NCBI RefSeq assembly: GCF_021764745.1
Contig: NZ_JAETXX010000009.1
Location: forward strand, 1-64,000
Direction of reading: 5' to 3'
Source: Joostella atrarenae
GTDB taxonomy: Bacteria; Bacteroidota; Bacteroidia; Flavobacteriales; Flavobacteriaceae
DNA length: 64,000 bases
Both the position numbers and the translations under genes were made by a program. This document shows, piece by piece, positions 7,827-17,034 of this stretch (positions are counted from its first letter, which is position 1; each line of letters begins with the position of its first letter). Under the pieces are notes generated by a model, which was given only the letters and a program-made list of their open reading frames with translations, did no database searches and was not told where the DNA came from.

Positions 7827-8687
7827 ATGGGAGGAGGAAAATTTAGCTATGAAGCCTATACGCGCTTAAGGTTCTCAAAAGGTTATAATAACAAATCTAG
7901 AGAGCAAATATTTACTTCTCGAGAAATTGATCCAGAGATGAACCCCAGTAATGTAATTGCTAGAGAATCTAGAGATTCGGAGGAGCATCCAGAGTCATTA
8001 TCTATAATTGTAGCGCTTGATGTTACAGGAAGTATGGGGTTTGTACCCGAAGTTATAGTGAAGGAAACTTTGCCAGATCTAATAAGTTCTCTAATGGAAG
8101 CTGGAATTGAACACCCGCAAGTTCTATTTATGGGGATTGGAGATTTTGTTTATGATAATGCTCCTTTACAAGTTGGTCAATTTGAATCTTCGGCAGAGTT
8201 ATTAGATCGTTGGCTTACAAAGGTATATTTAGAAAGTGGCGGCGGTGGAAATAACCAAGAAGGTTATAATTTGGCTCATTTATTTGCTGCAAGACATACC
8301 AATATCGATTGTTGGGAAAAGAGAAAACAAAAGGGCTTCTTATTCACTATTGGAGACGAACCTGTTTTTGATAAAATCCCTGCTGAAGTAATCAAAAAAT
8401 ATACTTCTGAAGAAGAAGCTAAAACTATTAGTACAAAAGCTATTATTGAAGAAGCTCAAGAGAAATATAACGTGTTTCATTTACATTTAGAGCATTCAGA
8501 ATATTCTAAACATTCGCTACGAAAAGGAAACTGGAAAGAACTCTTAGGAGAACATTTTATTGAAATACCGGACTATATGAAGGTTGCCAAACGTATTGCC
8601 GAAATTGTAATACAACACCATAAACCAGCTTCTGGAAGTCAAACAAATAATACGCTAGGTAATCCAGAAATTGAAAATATGCTTTAA
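7827..8687 (+). CDS. VWA-domain protein
   Basis: 286 residues with a von Willebrand factor A fold. The metal-ion-dependent adhesion site is visible as DVTGSMG (D65, T67, S69), a DxTxS form of the usual DxSxS, followed by the expected FMGIGDFVYD strand and a Gly-rich GGGGNNQEG loop. There is no signal peptide or membrane segment, so it acts in the cytosol, like the VWA partners of MoxR-type AAA ATPases. No AAA ATPase occurs in this window. It is joined without a gap to the next gene (stop 8687, ATG 8688), implying translational coupling with the PurA-like enzyme. Confidence 0.9.
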   Translation: MGGGKFSYEAYTRLRFSKGYNNKSREQIFTSREIDPEMNPSNVIARESRDSEEHPESLSIIVALDVTGSMGFVPEVIVKETLPDLISSLMEAGIEHPQVLFMGIGDFVYDNAPLQVGQFESSAELLDRWLTKVYLESGGGGNNQEGYNLAHLFAARHTNIDCWEKRKQKGFLFTIGDEPVFDKIPAEVIKKYTSEEEAKTISTKAIIEEAQEKYNVFHLHLEHSEYSKHSLRKGNWKELLGEHFIEIPDYMKVAKRIAEIVIQHHKPASGSQTNNTLGNPEIENML

Positions 8688-9821
8688 ATGGCAAAATGTA
8701 GTATAGTTATAGATTTAGGGTTTGGTGATGCTGGAAAAGGTTTAACAACAAGTTTTTTGGCATCCCATAAACCTAAAGAAACGTTGGTAATACGATTTTC
8801 TGGAGGCCATCAGATTGGGCATACAGTAAAAAACGAGGAGCTTTCTCATACCTTTAGTAATTTCGGTTCTGGGACTTTACAAGGTATTCCAACCTATTAT
8901 TCTGAGCACACTACCCTATTTCCTCCTGCAATTTTAGAAGAAGGAAATTACTTAAATAAATACCAACCAAAACTTTATTTTAATCCGCTCGCAATGGTAA
9001 CCACCATTTATGATATAGCATACAATCGTGCTATTGAGAAGCAACAACGTCATGGTTCTTGTGGGTTAGGTTTTGGAACTACCATTGCTCGAAATAAGGA
9101 AGATGTCTATTTCTATGCTAACGATTTGCAATTTGCCTCTATCATAAAGCAACGTCTAAATAGTATTAGAGTTTACTATACAAAATTGATTCTTAATCAA
9201 CCTAAAAGTGTCCAAGATTACTTTGAAAAGGAATTAAAAAACTATGACGAGGCTTATTATATAGAAACGTGTTTGGCTATTCAAAAGTTTTATAGATTAG
9301 AAGGTTTGTCCACATTAGCTTCTTCTTATAGTGATTTTATTTTTGAAGGCAGCCAAGGAATATTGCTGGATACACAACATGGTTTCTATCCGCATACTAC
9401 GTGGAGTAATACGACTTCTAAAAATGCCATTCAGCTTATTAAAAAGCACTTGGGAAATCATGTAGAAATTGCGATCTATTATGTTACTCGTTGTTATCAA
9501 ACTCGACATGGAAATGGCCCAATGGCAAACACCGAATCGGTTACCCTAGAGAATAATGAACATGAAACTAATGTTACAAATGAATTTCAGGGTGAATTCC
9601 GAGTAAAAGCATTGGATAGTGAGTTATTAAATTATGCTCTTAGCTGTGATGCAATTTATCATGAGGAACTTAAAACAACTAAAAATCTAATCATTACATG
9701 TTTAGATCAACTCTCTGAATTTTCATCTTCTGATCTGCTACAAAAAATCAAAACTAACTTCAATACTGTATATGGTAGTTATAGCCCTATGTCACAATTT
9801 ATCAAGAAAATATCGGAGTGA
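8688..9821 (+). CDS. Divergent adenylosuccinate-synthetase-like enzyme (PurA superfamily)
   Basis: 377 residues, shorter than housekeeping PurA (about 420-430). The N-terminal nucleotide loop GFGDAGKG keeps the catalytic Asp (D14) and Lys (K17); GGHQIGHT (39-46) keeps the catalytic His where PurA has GGHNAGHT; FEGSQGILLD, SNTTS and RHGNGPMANTE also follow PurA. In contrast, the aspartate-binding TTTGR loop is shortened to FQGEFR, and the base-specifying TKLD is TCLD. So the fold and chemistry at the first half look intact while the co-substrates may differ. It sits in the VWA operon, far from purine genes. I infer a specialised activity, not general purine synthesis. Confidence 0.8.
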   Translation: MAKCSIVIDLGFGDAGKGLTTSFLASHKPKETLVIRFSGGHQIGHTVKNEELSHTFSNFGSGTLQGIPTYYSEHTTLFPPAILEEGNYLNKYQPKLYFNPLAMVTTIYDIAYNRAIEKQQRHGSCGLGFGTTIARNKEDVYFYANDLQFASIIKQRLNSIRVYYTKLILNQPKSVQDYFEKELKNYDEAYYIETCLAIQKFYRLEGLSTLASSYSDFIFEGSQGILLDTQHGFYPHTTWSNTTSKNAIQLIKKHLGNHVEIAIYYVTRCYQTRHGNGPMANTESVTLENNEHETNVTNEFQGEFRVKALDSELLNYALSCDAIYHEELKTTKNLIITCLDQLSEFSSSDLLQKIKTNFNTVYGSYSPMSQFIKKISE

Positions 9822-9878
9822 TTTCAGTCATAATATCACAATCAATCTAATGGTAAACGCCTTTAGGAGTATTCAAAA

Positions 9879-9924
9879 TAATTAGTTTCAGTGATGAGAA
9901 TTTAAATGTTCAAAGGTAATTTAA
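9879..9924 (+). promoter_or_regulatory. Operator C and promoter of the 9946-16527 operon
   Basis: TAATTAGTTTCAGTGA (9879-9894) matches the shared motif at 13 of 16 positions, the right half being perfect. After 22 bp comes TAATTTAA (9917-9924), a weak -7 box. This is the weakest box of the five sites but keeps the exact spacing. Confidence 0.6.
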
Positions 9925-9945
9925 CCCTATCATAGAGTTAAGAAA

Positions 9946-11031
9946 ATGAGTAATAATATACTATATTCAGAAGATTTTAAAGCTTTGAAATGGGATGATT
10001 TCAATTTCAATAAAATTCAAATAAATACCTTTCCAGTTCTTGAAAATCCAGATCATCATAAAAACTGTTTTATATTTAGAGATGTTCTTATTAAATCCAT
10101 TGAAAGAGTTACCAATAAAAAAGTATTTAAACTCTTATTTATTACACCCGATTATAAGTCTATTACCAAATTCTACGGGATTTCCTATTCAGAGGAAAAA
10201 ATAGTTTTCACATTTGAGATTGAAAATACCTCCCCATTTAAAGAATGGTTTTTGGCTATAAATAATAAAAAAGAAAAGGCTACTTCAACCATTTATGAGT
10301 TTAGTCATATTAGTTTTATTTCTCAGCCAGAGTCAAATTTTAAAGACATTCATATTTATAATGATACAGGTGCTTTTATCGAAAAGTTTATTCCTTATAG
10401 ATTTATTGCTGAAGAATTAGCCAAAGAAAAAGCAGATTACCTAGTGCCTTTTATTCAGCTAAATGTAGAAGAAGATTTTGATATAATTAAAAAAGAATTT
10501 GAAAATTTATTAGCATCCAAAAATCTTAAAGTCCACCCTCCCATTACAAATGACAAGATATATCTAGAATTTGAGAGAGAAGCAGGTTATGCGTTCCCTA
10601 AACTTTTAAAAGATTTTTTTAAACTCCATAATGGAGTTGAAGGTTTTTATTTTTTGAATGCACAGCAAGTCCTAGAAATATGGAAAGAATGGAATATCGA
10701 ATTCGAAGATTGGCGATTAAAAGAACTGCTAATTCCTGCACCAAATAAAAATAAAATAACAACAAAGATACCCTTTGAAGGACCACACCATGTTTCGTAT
10801 TTAAATTTATCTTTTACGGAAGAGAATGACGGAAAAAAACTCCCAATGTTTATGACACCTTATTGGATTCCATTTTTAAAATTAGAAGATGGAAATTATG
10901 CAGCGATAGACTTTGCCCCAAATATATTAGGGAAAGCAGGACAAGTAATCTGCTTTAGCAAGCAAAAGTTAACCGTACAACAAAAAGCGGACTCCCTGAG
11001 TGCCTTTCTAAAAAACCTTATAGATAAATGA
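9946..11031 (+). CDS. SUKH (SMI1/KNR4) domain protein
   Basis: 361 residues. The C-terminal half (about 175-355) is a SUKH domain: the LEFEREAGYAFPKLLKDFF opening helix, the LHNGVEGFYF segment, and the late signature PYWIPFLKLEDGNYAAIDFA followed by GQVICF. The N-terminal half (1-170) is a separate beta-rich domain I do not recognise. SUKH proteins are often immunity proteins of contact-dependent toxins, but here there is no toxin, and the gene leads an operon of large uncharacterised proteins under operator C. A role as a binding adaptor is therefore also possible. Cytosolic; no signal peptide. Confidence 0.8.
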   Translation: MSNNILYSEDFKALKWDDFNFNKIQINTFPVLENPDHHKNCFIFRDVLIKSIERVTNKKVFKLLFITPDYKSITKFYGISYSEEKIVFTFEIENTSPFKEWFLAINNKKEKATSTIYEFSHISFISQPESNFKDIHIYNDTGAFIEKFIPYRFIAEELAKEKADYLVPFIQLNVEEDFDIIKKEFENLLASKNLKVHPPITNDKIYLEFEREAGYAFPKLLKDFFKLHNGVEGFYFLNAQQVLEIWKEWNIEFEDWRLKELLIPAPNKNKITTKIPFEGPHHVSYLNLSFTEENDGKKLPMFMTPYWIPFLKLEDGNYAAIDFAPNILGKAGQVICFSKQKLTVQQKADSLSAFLKNLIDK

Positions 11032-11131
11032 GGTTGAATAATCTAACAACTAAATACCAAATGTTAAACTTCATTCTTCAATAACGAAGAAGTTCAATCT
11101 ATTAAAAAATAATTTGACTAAGTACCGATAT

Positions 11132-13615
11132 ATGTTTTCAATTTTTAAAAATAAAGTAATTCCAAAATTAAATATCACGCTTTTAGAACCTTCTGAAGGA
11201 AAAGCATTACTAGATATTTTAGGACTAATGGATTGCGAAAAGAGCATTCTTTATAAGAATCTAGAAAATAGTATTACCAATAAAAATTGCAATTCTATTT
11301 TTTCTGAATCACTTGCAAAACAAATTTACTATCATCCAGAGATTTATGCGAATGAGAAAGAAGGTTTAGAGTTTATTGCTTCGTGGCTACCGCTATTAGA
11401 GAATGGTTTTTATCCAGATAAAAAGAGTAGTTATAAATTGACTGATTTCCTCTATTTCAGTCTTAGCTTTTTACAATCGGAAGACATTTCAGAAAATCTA
11501 AGAGATCAAATTTTTACTGTCATCAAAAAGCTAGTACATAGCGAATCTGAAGCCTCACTCCCAATTACTCGTTTTCTGATACATCGCGCATTCGATATTA
11601 GAGATTATTTGAGTTCAGATTTTATCATTCAGCAGTGTTTAAAACACACAATTTTAAATGAAACTTATGCTGTAGTTAACTCCTCTAAAGAAGCCACAAA
11701 ACATTCCTTTAAGATTAATAATGACTTTATTAAGCATTTTTTTAATGATGATTGGCATGAATTTATTACAGCTTTACACCAAATATTACCTGTAGGAAAA
11801 ACATATCTTTTAGGTGCTTATAACTTAATCCAACCATGGCTTTCGGAAAATTTAGCTACTTTTTATAATGATAATTTAGAATATGCTTTCGCAGCGCACA
11901 AAGCCCTTCAAGAACGCTTAGTTTTTGTAGAAGAAGAAAGTATCGATTTACTAAATATAAAAACTGCAAATGGTATTTATCCATTAATCACTTCTTTAGG
12001 ACTTAAAGAGTGGAATGCTGGAGATGTTTTACTTTTTAATAACCGAAATAAAGATATTCCGACCATACAATTAGAAAAGTGCTATCTAAAATTTTTAGAT
12101 TGGTTAAATGCAGATGGCGGGAGTAATTTTTTCACGGAAGCTTTCCAGGATAATGGTAAACATATTTTAGAAGACATTAATACTTCTATAATCCCAATTG
12201 ATTTCTTACCATTTTGGTTCGAGAAATGTAATCAAAAATCAGGGAACCCAGAACAAGTTAAACTTTACAACACTATATTTTCAGGATATTTAAAAGGTTT
12301 TCAAACTGGAAGTTTACCTATAGTTTTTCATGAAGGAAAAGAATTCCAAGTTACGGGAGTGTTTATAATTAGAGACTTATTTAAAATTAATAGCTCCTTA
12401 AAAAACTGGCTTGATCATTTTAAAGAGTTTGGCATTAACGATCCATTGAACCAATTCTTAGTGCTTTCGTTTTATGACGCACGCGCTTCACTACTCGAAC
12501 TTTTTGATCAAGAGGATCAAGAAACTCTGTATAAATATTTAATAGAAATGGCTTATACAGCTAGAAATACTTCAGAAGATATTAAAGTAAATAGCCTTAC
12601 TCTAATTGTAGAGACACTAGCGGGATTGTGTGAGCAAACAGAGAAGTTTAATATTGTTAATGAAGTTTGGGCTTTAAAAAATATTGATAGTTGTATTTCT
12701 ACCGCTTGTAATGAATTTGCAAGAACCCATTATATCAACGAAAACCGTCCTCTTTCTCTAAACCATATTGAGAGTTGGTATAATTTTTTAAGCGATTATT
12801 ATTACAGCGCCCGCAGAGAAGCAGTATGGGTTTCAGCTGTTTTAAAAACGCAAGGTACACGTACAGCCAATCATTTTAATGCTATTGAAGACGATATATC
12901 TTTCTTTTTAAATAAAACATTTAATCGCCTACTCGTTTTGCATCAAAAGAGTACAATTAAAGGGGAACACATAAAAGCACTAGCGACAGTTGGTACAGAA
13001 ATTGAAAAATATCTTAAAGATTTACTTCAACAGTTAAACAAAGAAAAGCTCGCTAAACCTATTGTACAGTCTCTTTATGAATATAATAATGCATCTGAAG
13101 TAAACTTTTCTAATAACAAACAACTACAAGCTATTGTAAATGAATTTTATGATTATCATTTTCAGCAGGAAATAGAAAAAGAAACAATTGTAGTTGAGGA
13201 GAAAAAGGAAAAATTAGAAACTGATATATCTAGTTTCGAGATAAATCAAAAATACATTGAAATGCTCTTAAATAATCTTGAAAATTATAAGCAAACTAAT
13301 GATTATGAGATTGAACTCCTTACTGCTTTTAACGAAAATACATCGCAATTAAAAATTTGGTTTGAAGAACACCCAGCTATAGAAATGCAACTTAACCAAG
13401 CGCTTTATATGACATTATTAGATGCAGATTTAGCTCCAGGGACAACGCTTGAAACATATGGAAACCTCTGTAGAAATCTATTTGTTTCAGTAGCAAAGAA
13501 CACTAAAATGGCAAGTTCTTATGAGTTGGGCTTAAAGGCTATGGCAAACTCGGGAGCCTACTCAAAGGAGTTAACAACAGCTTTATTAGAAGTAGTTAAC
13601 GATTTAAACACATAA
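11132..13615 (+). CDS. Large helical protein of unknown function
   Basis: 827 residues from the ATG at 11132; an in-frame TTG at 11114 would add six residues but the ATG is preferred. The protein is alpha-helical throughout, acidic, without signal peptide, membrane segments or catalytic motifs that I recognise, and has a Lys/Glu-rich linker near residues 680-700 (EIEKETIVVEEKKEKLE). It may be a helical-repeat scaffold. It is the second gene after operator C and is followed after three bases by the DUF1266-like gene, so it is part of that operon. Function unknown. Confidence 0.8.
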   Translation: MFSIFKNKVIPKLNITLLEPSEGKALLDILGLMDCEKSILYKNLENSITNKNCNSIFSESLAKQIYYHPEIYANEKEGLEFIASWLPLLENGFYPDKKSSYKLTDFLYFSLSFLQSEDISENLRDQIFTVIKKLVHSESEASLPITRFLIHRAFDIRDYLSSDFIIQQCLKHTILNETYAVVNSSKEATKHSFKINNDFIKHFFNDDWHEFITALHQILPVGKTYLLGAYNLIQPWLSENLATFYNDNLEYAFAAHKALQERLVFVEEESIDLLNIKTANGIYPLITSLGLKEWNAGDVLLFNNRNKDIPTIQLEKCYLKFLDWLNADGGSNFFTEAFQDNGKHILEDINTSIIPIDFLPFWFEKCNQKSGNPEQVKLYNTIFSGYLKGFQTGSLPIVFHEGKEFQVTGVFIIRDLFKINSSLKNWLDHFKEFGINDPLNQFLVLSFYDARASLLELFDQEDQETLYKYLIEMAYTARNTSEDIKVNSLTLIVETLAGLCEQTEKFNIVNEVWALKNIDSCISTACNEFARTHYINENRPLSLNHIESWYNFLSDYYYSARREAVWVSAVLKTQGTRTANHFNAIEDDISFFLNKTFNRLLVLHQKSTIKGEHIKALATVGTEIEKYLKDLLQQLNKEKLAKPIVQSLYEYNNASEVNFSNNKQLQAIVNEFYDYHFQQEIEKETIVVEEKKEKLETDISSFEINQKYIEMLLNNLENYKQTNDYEIELLTAFNENTSQLKIWFEEHPAIEMQLNQALYMTLLDADLAPGTTLETYGNLCRNLFVSVAKNTKMASSYELGLKAMANSGAYSKELTTALLEVVNDLNT

Positions 13616-13618
13616 ATA

Positions 13619-14278
13619 ATGACGCAAGATATTACACCGACAATACAAGATCAATTAAACCTATCTGCTTTGATTTTAAGAAACAATCATAAAAATGCAG
13701 AATTAACAAGTTGGTCTGGTTTTAATTTAGAAGATGAGATTCATGTAAAGCATGCAAAAAGATTATTAAAGCTTTACGGGATTAAATCTGGCTTACATCT
13801 TCGTAACAGTTTACAACGCTATGAAAATGGCAGCATGGTCTCTAATAGTTTTGAAAAATTAGCAGCAAAATTTAGAAGTTTAACAACGCAAGATTTTGAA
13901 GCCGAATATAATAAATTGGAGAATCCAAGTACTAAAAATATCTATAAACGGGCGTGGAAATACCGCTTTAGCTTGCAAAAAGAGAAACTCATTGGTTACG
14001 AACTTGCTTACTATATTTTCTTAATGCGTTTGGGTATTGTCTTAGATTTTATAACTCTTGATGAAGTTATATTAAGATTAGAGGATGTAAATACCCGCAT
14101 AAAGTCTACTTTTTCTAGCTGGGGAGAATTTCACCAGAATGTATGTATTGGTGATGAGTTTGTTTCAGGAGCTAAAGAACAAGATAATAGTAGATTTCCT
14201 GGAATAGAGACGCTTTGGGAACACTACCAACGGTTATACATACAAAATGGAGAATGGTTTAAAGAATGGAAATTATGA
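13619..14278 (+). CDS. DUF1266-like protein
   Basis: 219 residues. The C-terminal half carries the pattern I associate with DUF1266: a helix with YELAYYIFLMRLGIVLDFIT, then a second helix ending in FSSWGEFHQNVCIGDEF and a final ETLWEHYQRLY segment. DUF1266 proteins are uncharacterised and occur near polymorphic-toxin and VWA-type loci. The stop overlaps the next start in an ATGA arrangement (14275-14278), implying translational coupling to the TPR protein. Family call is from memory and moderate. Confidence 0.65.
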   Translation: MTQDITPTIQDQLNLSALILRNNHKNAELTSWSGFNLEDEIHVKHAKRLLKLYGIKSGLHLRNSLQRYENGSMVSNSFEKLAAKFRSLTTQDFEAEYNKLENPSTKNIYKRAWKYRFSLQKEKLIGYELAYYIFLMRLGIVLDFITLDEVILRLEDVNTRIKSTFSSWGEFHQNVCIGDEFVSGAKEQDNSRFPGIETLWEHYQRLYIQNGEWFKEWKL

Positions 14279-16527
14279 GTTTATCAAGAGAAGAAGTAAT
14301 TAAGCATATCGAAAGAGCAGAAATGCTTTATAATAAAAAGTATTATTCTAATTTAGAATCGCACTTACTGGCTATTCAAGAAAACTATAGTGCCTTAGGA
14401 AATGATTCCCTTGAATGGAATGCACGTTATATTAGAATTTTCACACGCTATTTAGGGGTTTTTAAAGATGTTAATGTAGGTTTAATGCAAACATATTTAG
14501 AAGCACTAGAAAATATTAAACAAGTTCAAGCCTCTGATTATGAGTTTATTTGTAGCTATTATAAGAAATGTTCGCAAGAGGTATATGAAAAAGCGTTAAT
14601 AGCGTATCCATACAACGACACATTACACATTCATTACGCGTTAAAGCTGCAAGTAGAAAAGCGTTATACAGAAGCTATTGAAGTGCTAAAATATGTGCTT
14701 GAATGTTACCCCGCAACTACAGAAGCTCGAATTTTACTATGGGAAATTGAAACGTCCTTGCTAGAAGAATTGTGTAACTCCCCTGAAGAAGCGGACTGTT
14801 ATAAATTGTTGGATTTGGCATCGTCTACTCACAATCTCAAAGTTTTAAAAGGTCTTCAAATTGATAATCGCTTGGATGCAATAAATAAAAGCCTAACCTA
14901 TATACAAGTCGCTTTATGGGAAAATCGACCTGTAGAGGTTGTGGAACAATGGAATAGCGAATGGAAGAATTTAGAACTAACGGATAGAATACGTTACCTA
15001 TTCGCAGATTATGCTAAGTCGTATATGAAATATGATTTGGTTATTCAAGTTTTAAAAGCTCCAAAGAGTCCAAATTTTCCTGATGAAAATTATATAGATT
15101 TTTCTGACTACAGAAATTATATGAATGCTCTTGTTTCCTCTGAATGGCAATTAGCTCAACATCATTATGTGCTATTAGGAAATGCTGCATATCACTATAC
15201 AAAAAATAATAAAGATCTACGCTTCTGTGTTGAACATGGCTTAGCTATAAATCCTAAAAACCCATTGTTGTTGGTACTAAAAGCAGAGTTTTTCTATTCT
15301 GAACTAGATTATAATGAAACTGCAGCTGCTTACCATGAAGCCTATAGAAATGGACTTTCGATAAAGGAATATTTATTTTACCTACTAGAAGTAAACAATA
15401 GAACCCAAAGTTGGCAGACAATAATAGATATTGTTGAGCAATTTCATCTAAAAAATCTACCAACACTAAAAACACTATTCTTTAAAGCGCGTGCTTTAGT
15501 GATGTTAGAAGATTTTGATAAGGCTCACGAGGTTATAAATGAAGCCTTAGAAGGTTTTCCTTTACCACCACATTCATACGCTCCTTGGTTGTTTAATTTA
15601 CGAATGATTATCCATAAAAAGAATCATAATTACAAGGCCTTTTTAAAAGATATGCAGGAAGAGGTAAATTATTACAACATTGGAGACAGTGAATATTGTA
15701 GTACTATAAACATGTGTGTAGAAACAATCTTCGAAATGGGAGACTATGAAGAATGCTATAAATTTGCTATCTATAACTATGAACAAGAACAGCTTTCTCC
15801 AGAATTATATCCTATATTCCATTGGTTATGTTATTATGACTTTTTAATTGAAAAGCCAGAAGGTTTAGCTGATCTTACTGAGGAAGATTTAATTTTAAAT
15901 CCAGAGACATTTTCAGATTATAGAAACAACGGATTAATCTATTGGGTTTTAGAAAACCATCAGGCAGCAGCAGAAGCATTAGAACTTGCTGCCACAAAAG
16001 CTACAAACAAAGCTTACTATTTAAAATTAGCTTTTACTTGTGCTAACGAAGGCTTTCTGAAACAAAAAAGTATTGCTATTTGCGAAACTATTAAAGTAGA
16101 AACTCCAGCAGCAAGAGAATGGAAAACAGATTATTATTATGCTGGTTTATTAGTTGAAAAAGAACGATATAAAGAAGGACTCGAAGCCTATTTAAACCTA
16201 ATTTTAAATTATCCAGATCGCTCATTCTATGATTGCCCTAAAGATGATACCAATTTCTTTGGTAATGCTATAAAGACCTGTGCTAAAAAATTAGAAGATG
16301 TAAACCAATTTACAAAGTACAACGCAATGTTTTTGAGCAAAGACAATCCCTCGGAAAAGGCATTAAAAGAACATCAAGAAATAGCTAGAACAGCTGGTAA
16401 AGACGACTTGTTTTTAAGACATAATTTACTAGAAGGAATAACTAGATTGGATATAGCATTGAGTGACGAAGAGCAAAAAGAATTAAAGCAACTGAAATCT
16501 ATAATAAGAGAAACCTATTTTGCCTAA
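14275..16527 (+). CDS. Tetratricopeptide-repeat protein
   Basis: 750 residues from the ATG at 14275, which overlaps the previous stop as ATGA; an ATG at 14266 is also in frame but overlaps more. Repeated helix pairs with the TPR spacing are visible, for example around residues 120-160 (YPYNDTLHIHYALKLQ then RYTEAIEVLKYVLECYP) and 285-350. It has no signal peptide and is probably a cytosolic scaffold for protein partners, fitting a multi-component locus. It is the last gene of the plus-strand operon and ends just before a strong bidirectional terminator. Confidence 0.8.
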   Translation: MSLSREEVIKHIERAEMLYNKKYYSNLESHLLAIQENYSALGNDSLEWNARYIRIFTRYLGVFKDVNVGLMQTYLEALENIKQVQASDYEFICSYYKKCSQEVYEKALIAYPYNDTLHIHYALKLQVEKRYTEAIEVLKYVLECYPATTEARILLWEIETSLLEELCNSPEEADCYKLLDLASSTHNLKVLKGLQIDNRLDAINKSLTYIQVALWENRPVEVVEQWNSEWKNLELTDRIRYLFADYAKSYMKYDLVIQVLKAPKSPNFPDENYIDFSDYRNYMNALVSSEWQLAQHHYVLLGNAAYHYTKNNKDLRFCVEHGLAINPKNPLLLVLKAEFFYSELDYNETAAAYHEAYRNGLSIKEYLFYLLEVNNRTQSWQTIIDIVEQFHLKNLPTLKTLFFKARALVMLEDFDKAHEVINEALEGFPLPPHSYAPWLFNLRMIIHKKNHNYKAFLKDMQEEVNYYNIGDSEYCSTINMCVETIFEMGDYEECYKFAIYNYEQEQLSPELYPIFHWLCYYDFLIEKPEGLADLTEEDLILNPETFSDYRNNGLIYWVLENHQAAAEALELAATKATNKAYYLKLAFTCANEGFLKQKSIAICETIKVETPAAREWKTDYYYAGLLVEKERYKEGLEAYLNLILNYPDRSFYDCPKDDTNFFGNAIKTCAKKLEDVNQFTKYNAMFLSKDNPSEKALKEHQEIARTAGKDDLFLRHNLLEGITRLDIALSDEEQKELKQLKSIIRETYFA

Positions 16528-16560
16528 GTAGCTATTAATAGCTTAAAAATAAATTAAAAA

Positions 16561-16590
16561 ACTTCTTTATGTTAAGTGTCATAAAGAAGT
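16561..16590. terminator. Bidirectional terminator between the convergent halves of the locus
   Basis: Perfect 10-bp stem ACTTCTTTAT / ATAAAGAAGT around GTTAAGTGTC, with A-runs before and T-runs after, so it works on both strands. It separates the TPR gene from the minus-strand gene ending at 16618. Confidence 0.9.
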
Positions 16591-16617
16591 TTTTTTTTAG
16601 CTTTAAATATTCTTAAA

Positions 16618-17019
16618 TCAGCTCATTTTTAAATTGTTAAGAAATACATCCTGCAAAACAGCCGTAAAGTAAGCATCATGCGCATAGGTGTTATTTTCAA
16701 TGAAAGACTGGCTAAAATTACTTACTGAAGAACTTCCAAACGTAAGAGTAAGCTCTGGAGTATCATTATTTTTAAAAAATAATTTAATAGAACCAGACCA
16801 ATCCCCTGGCTGATTTGAGATCCATTTTAAGAAAAGTTCTGTTATAGTAGCATTTATAGATCCCGATATGTAAACCTCTATTTGCCTATCAGAACTATCA
16901 CTTGAACTATATCCTGATGAAAAATTATAATCAAATTGACTTAGCTCAAATTTTTGGTTTGTATTCTTATCTTCATTTAAAACAAATTCTATTCGGTCTA
17001 TTACATTGTTTTGTTGCAT
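16618..17019 (-). CDS. Small beta-rich protein, possibly Hcp-like
   Basis: 133 residues, acidic and Ser/Asn-rich, with alternating strands and no signal peptide. The order of elements (an FDYNFSSGYSS strand, an IEVYISGSI strand, a helix with LFLKWIS, then IKLFFKNND, LTLTFGSSS and FSQSFIENN) is reminiscent of the Bacteroidota type VI tube protein Hcp/TssD, but no other type VI component is in the window and I could not confirm it. It is the last gene after operator D and ends at the shared terminator. Treat as unknown with a structural hint. Confidence 0.6.
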   Translation of the reverse strand: MQQNNVIDRIEFVLNEDKNTNQKFELSQFDYNFSSGYSSSDSSDRQIEVYISGSINATITELFLKWISNQPGDWSGSIKLFFKNNDTPELTLTFGSSSVSNFSQSFIENNTYAHDAYFTAVLQDVFLNNLKMS

Positions 17020-17034
17020 AATAATGGGTTTAAA

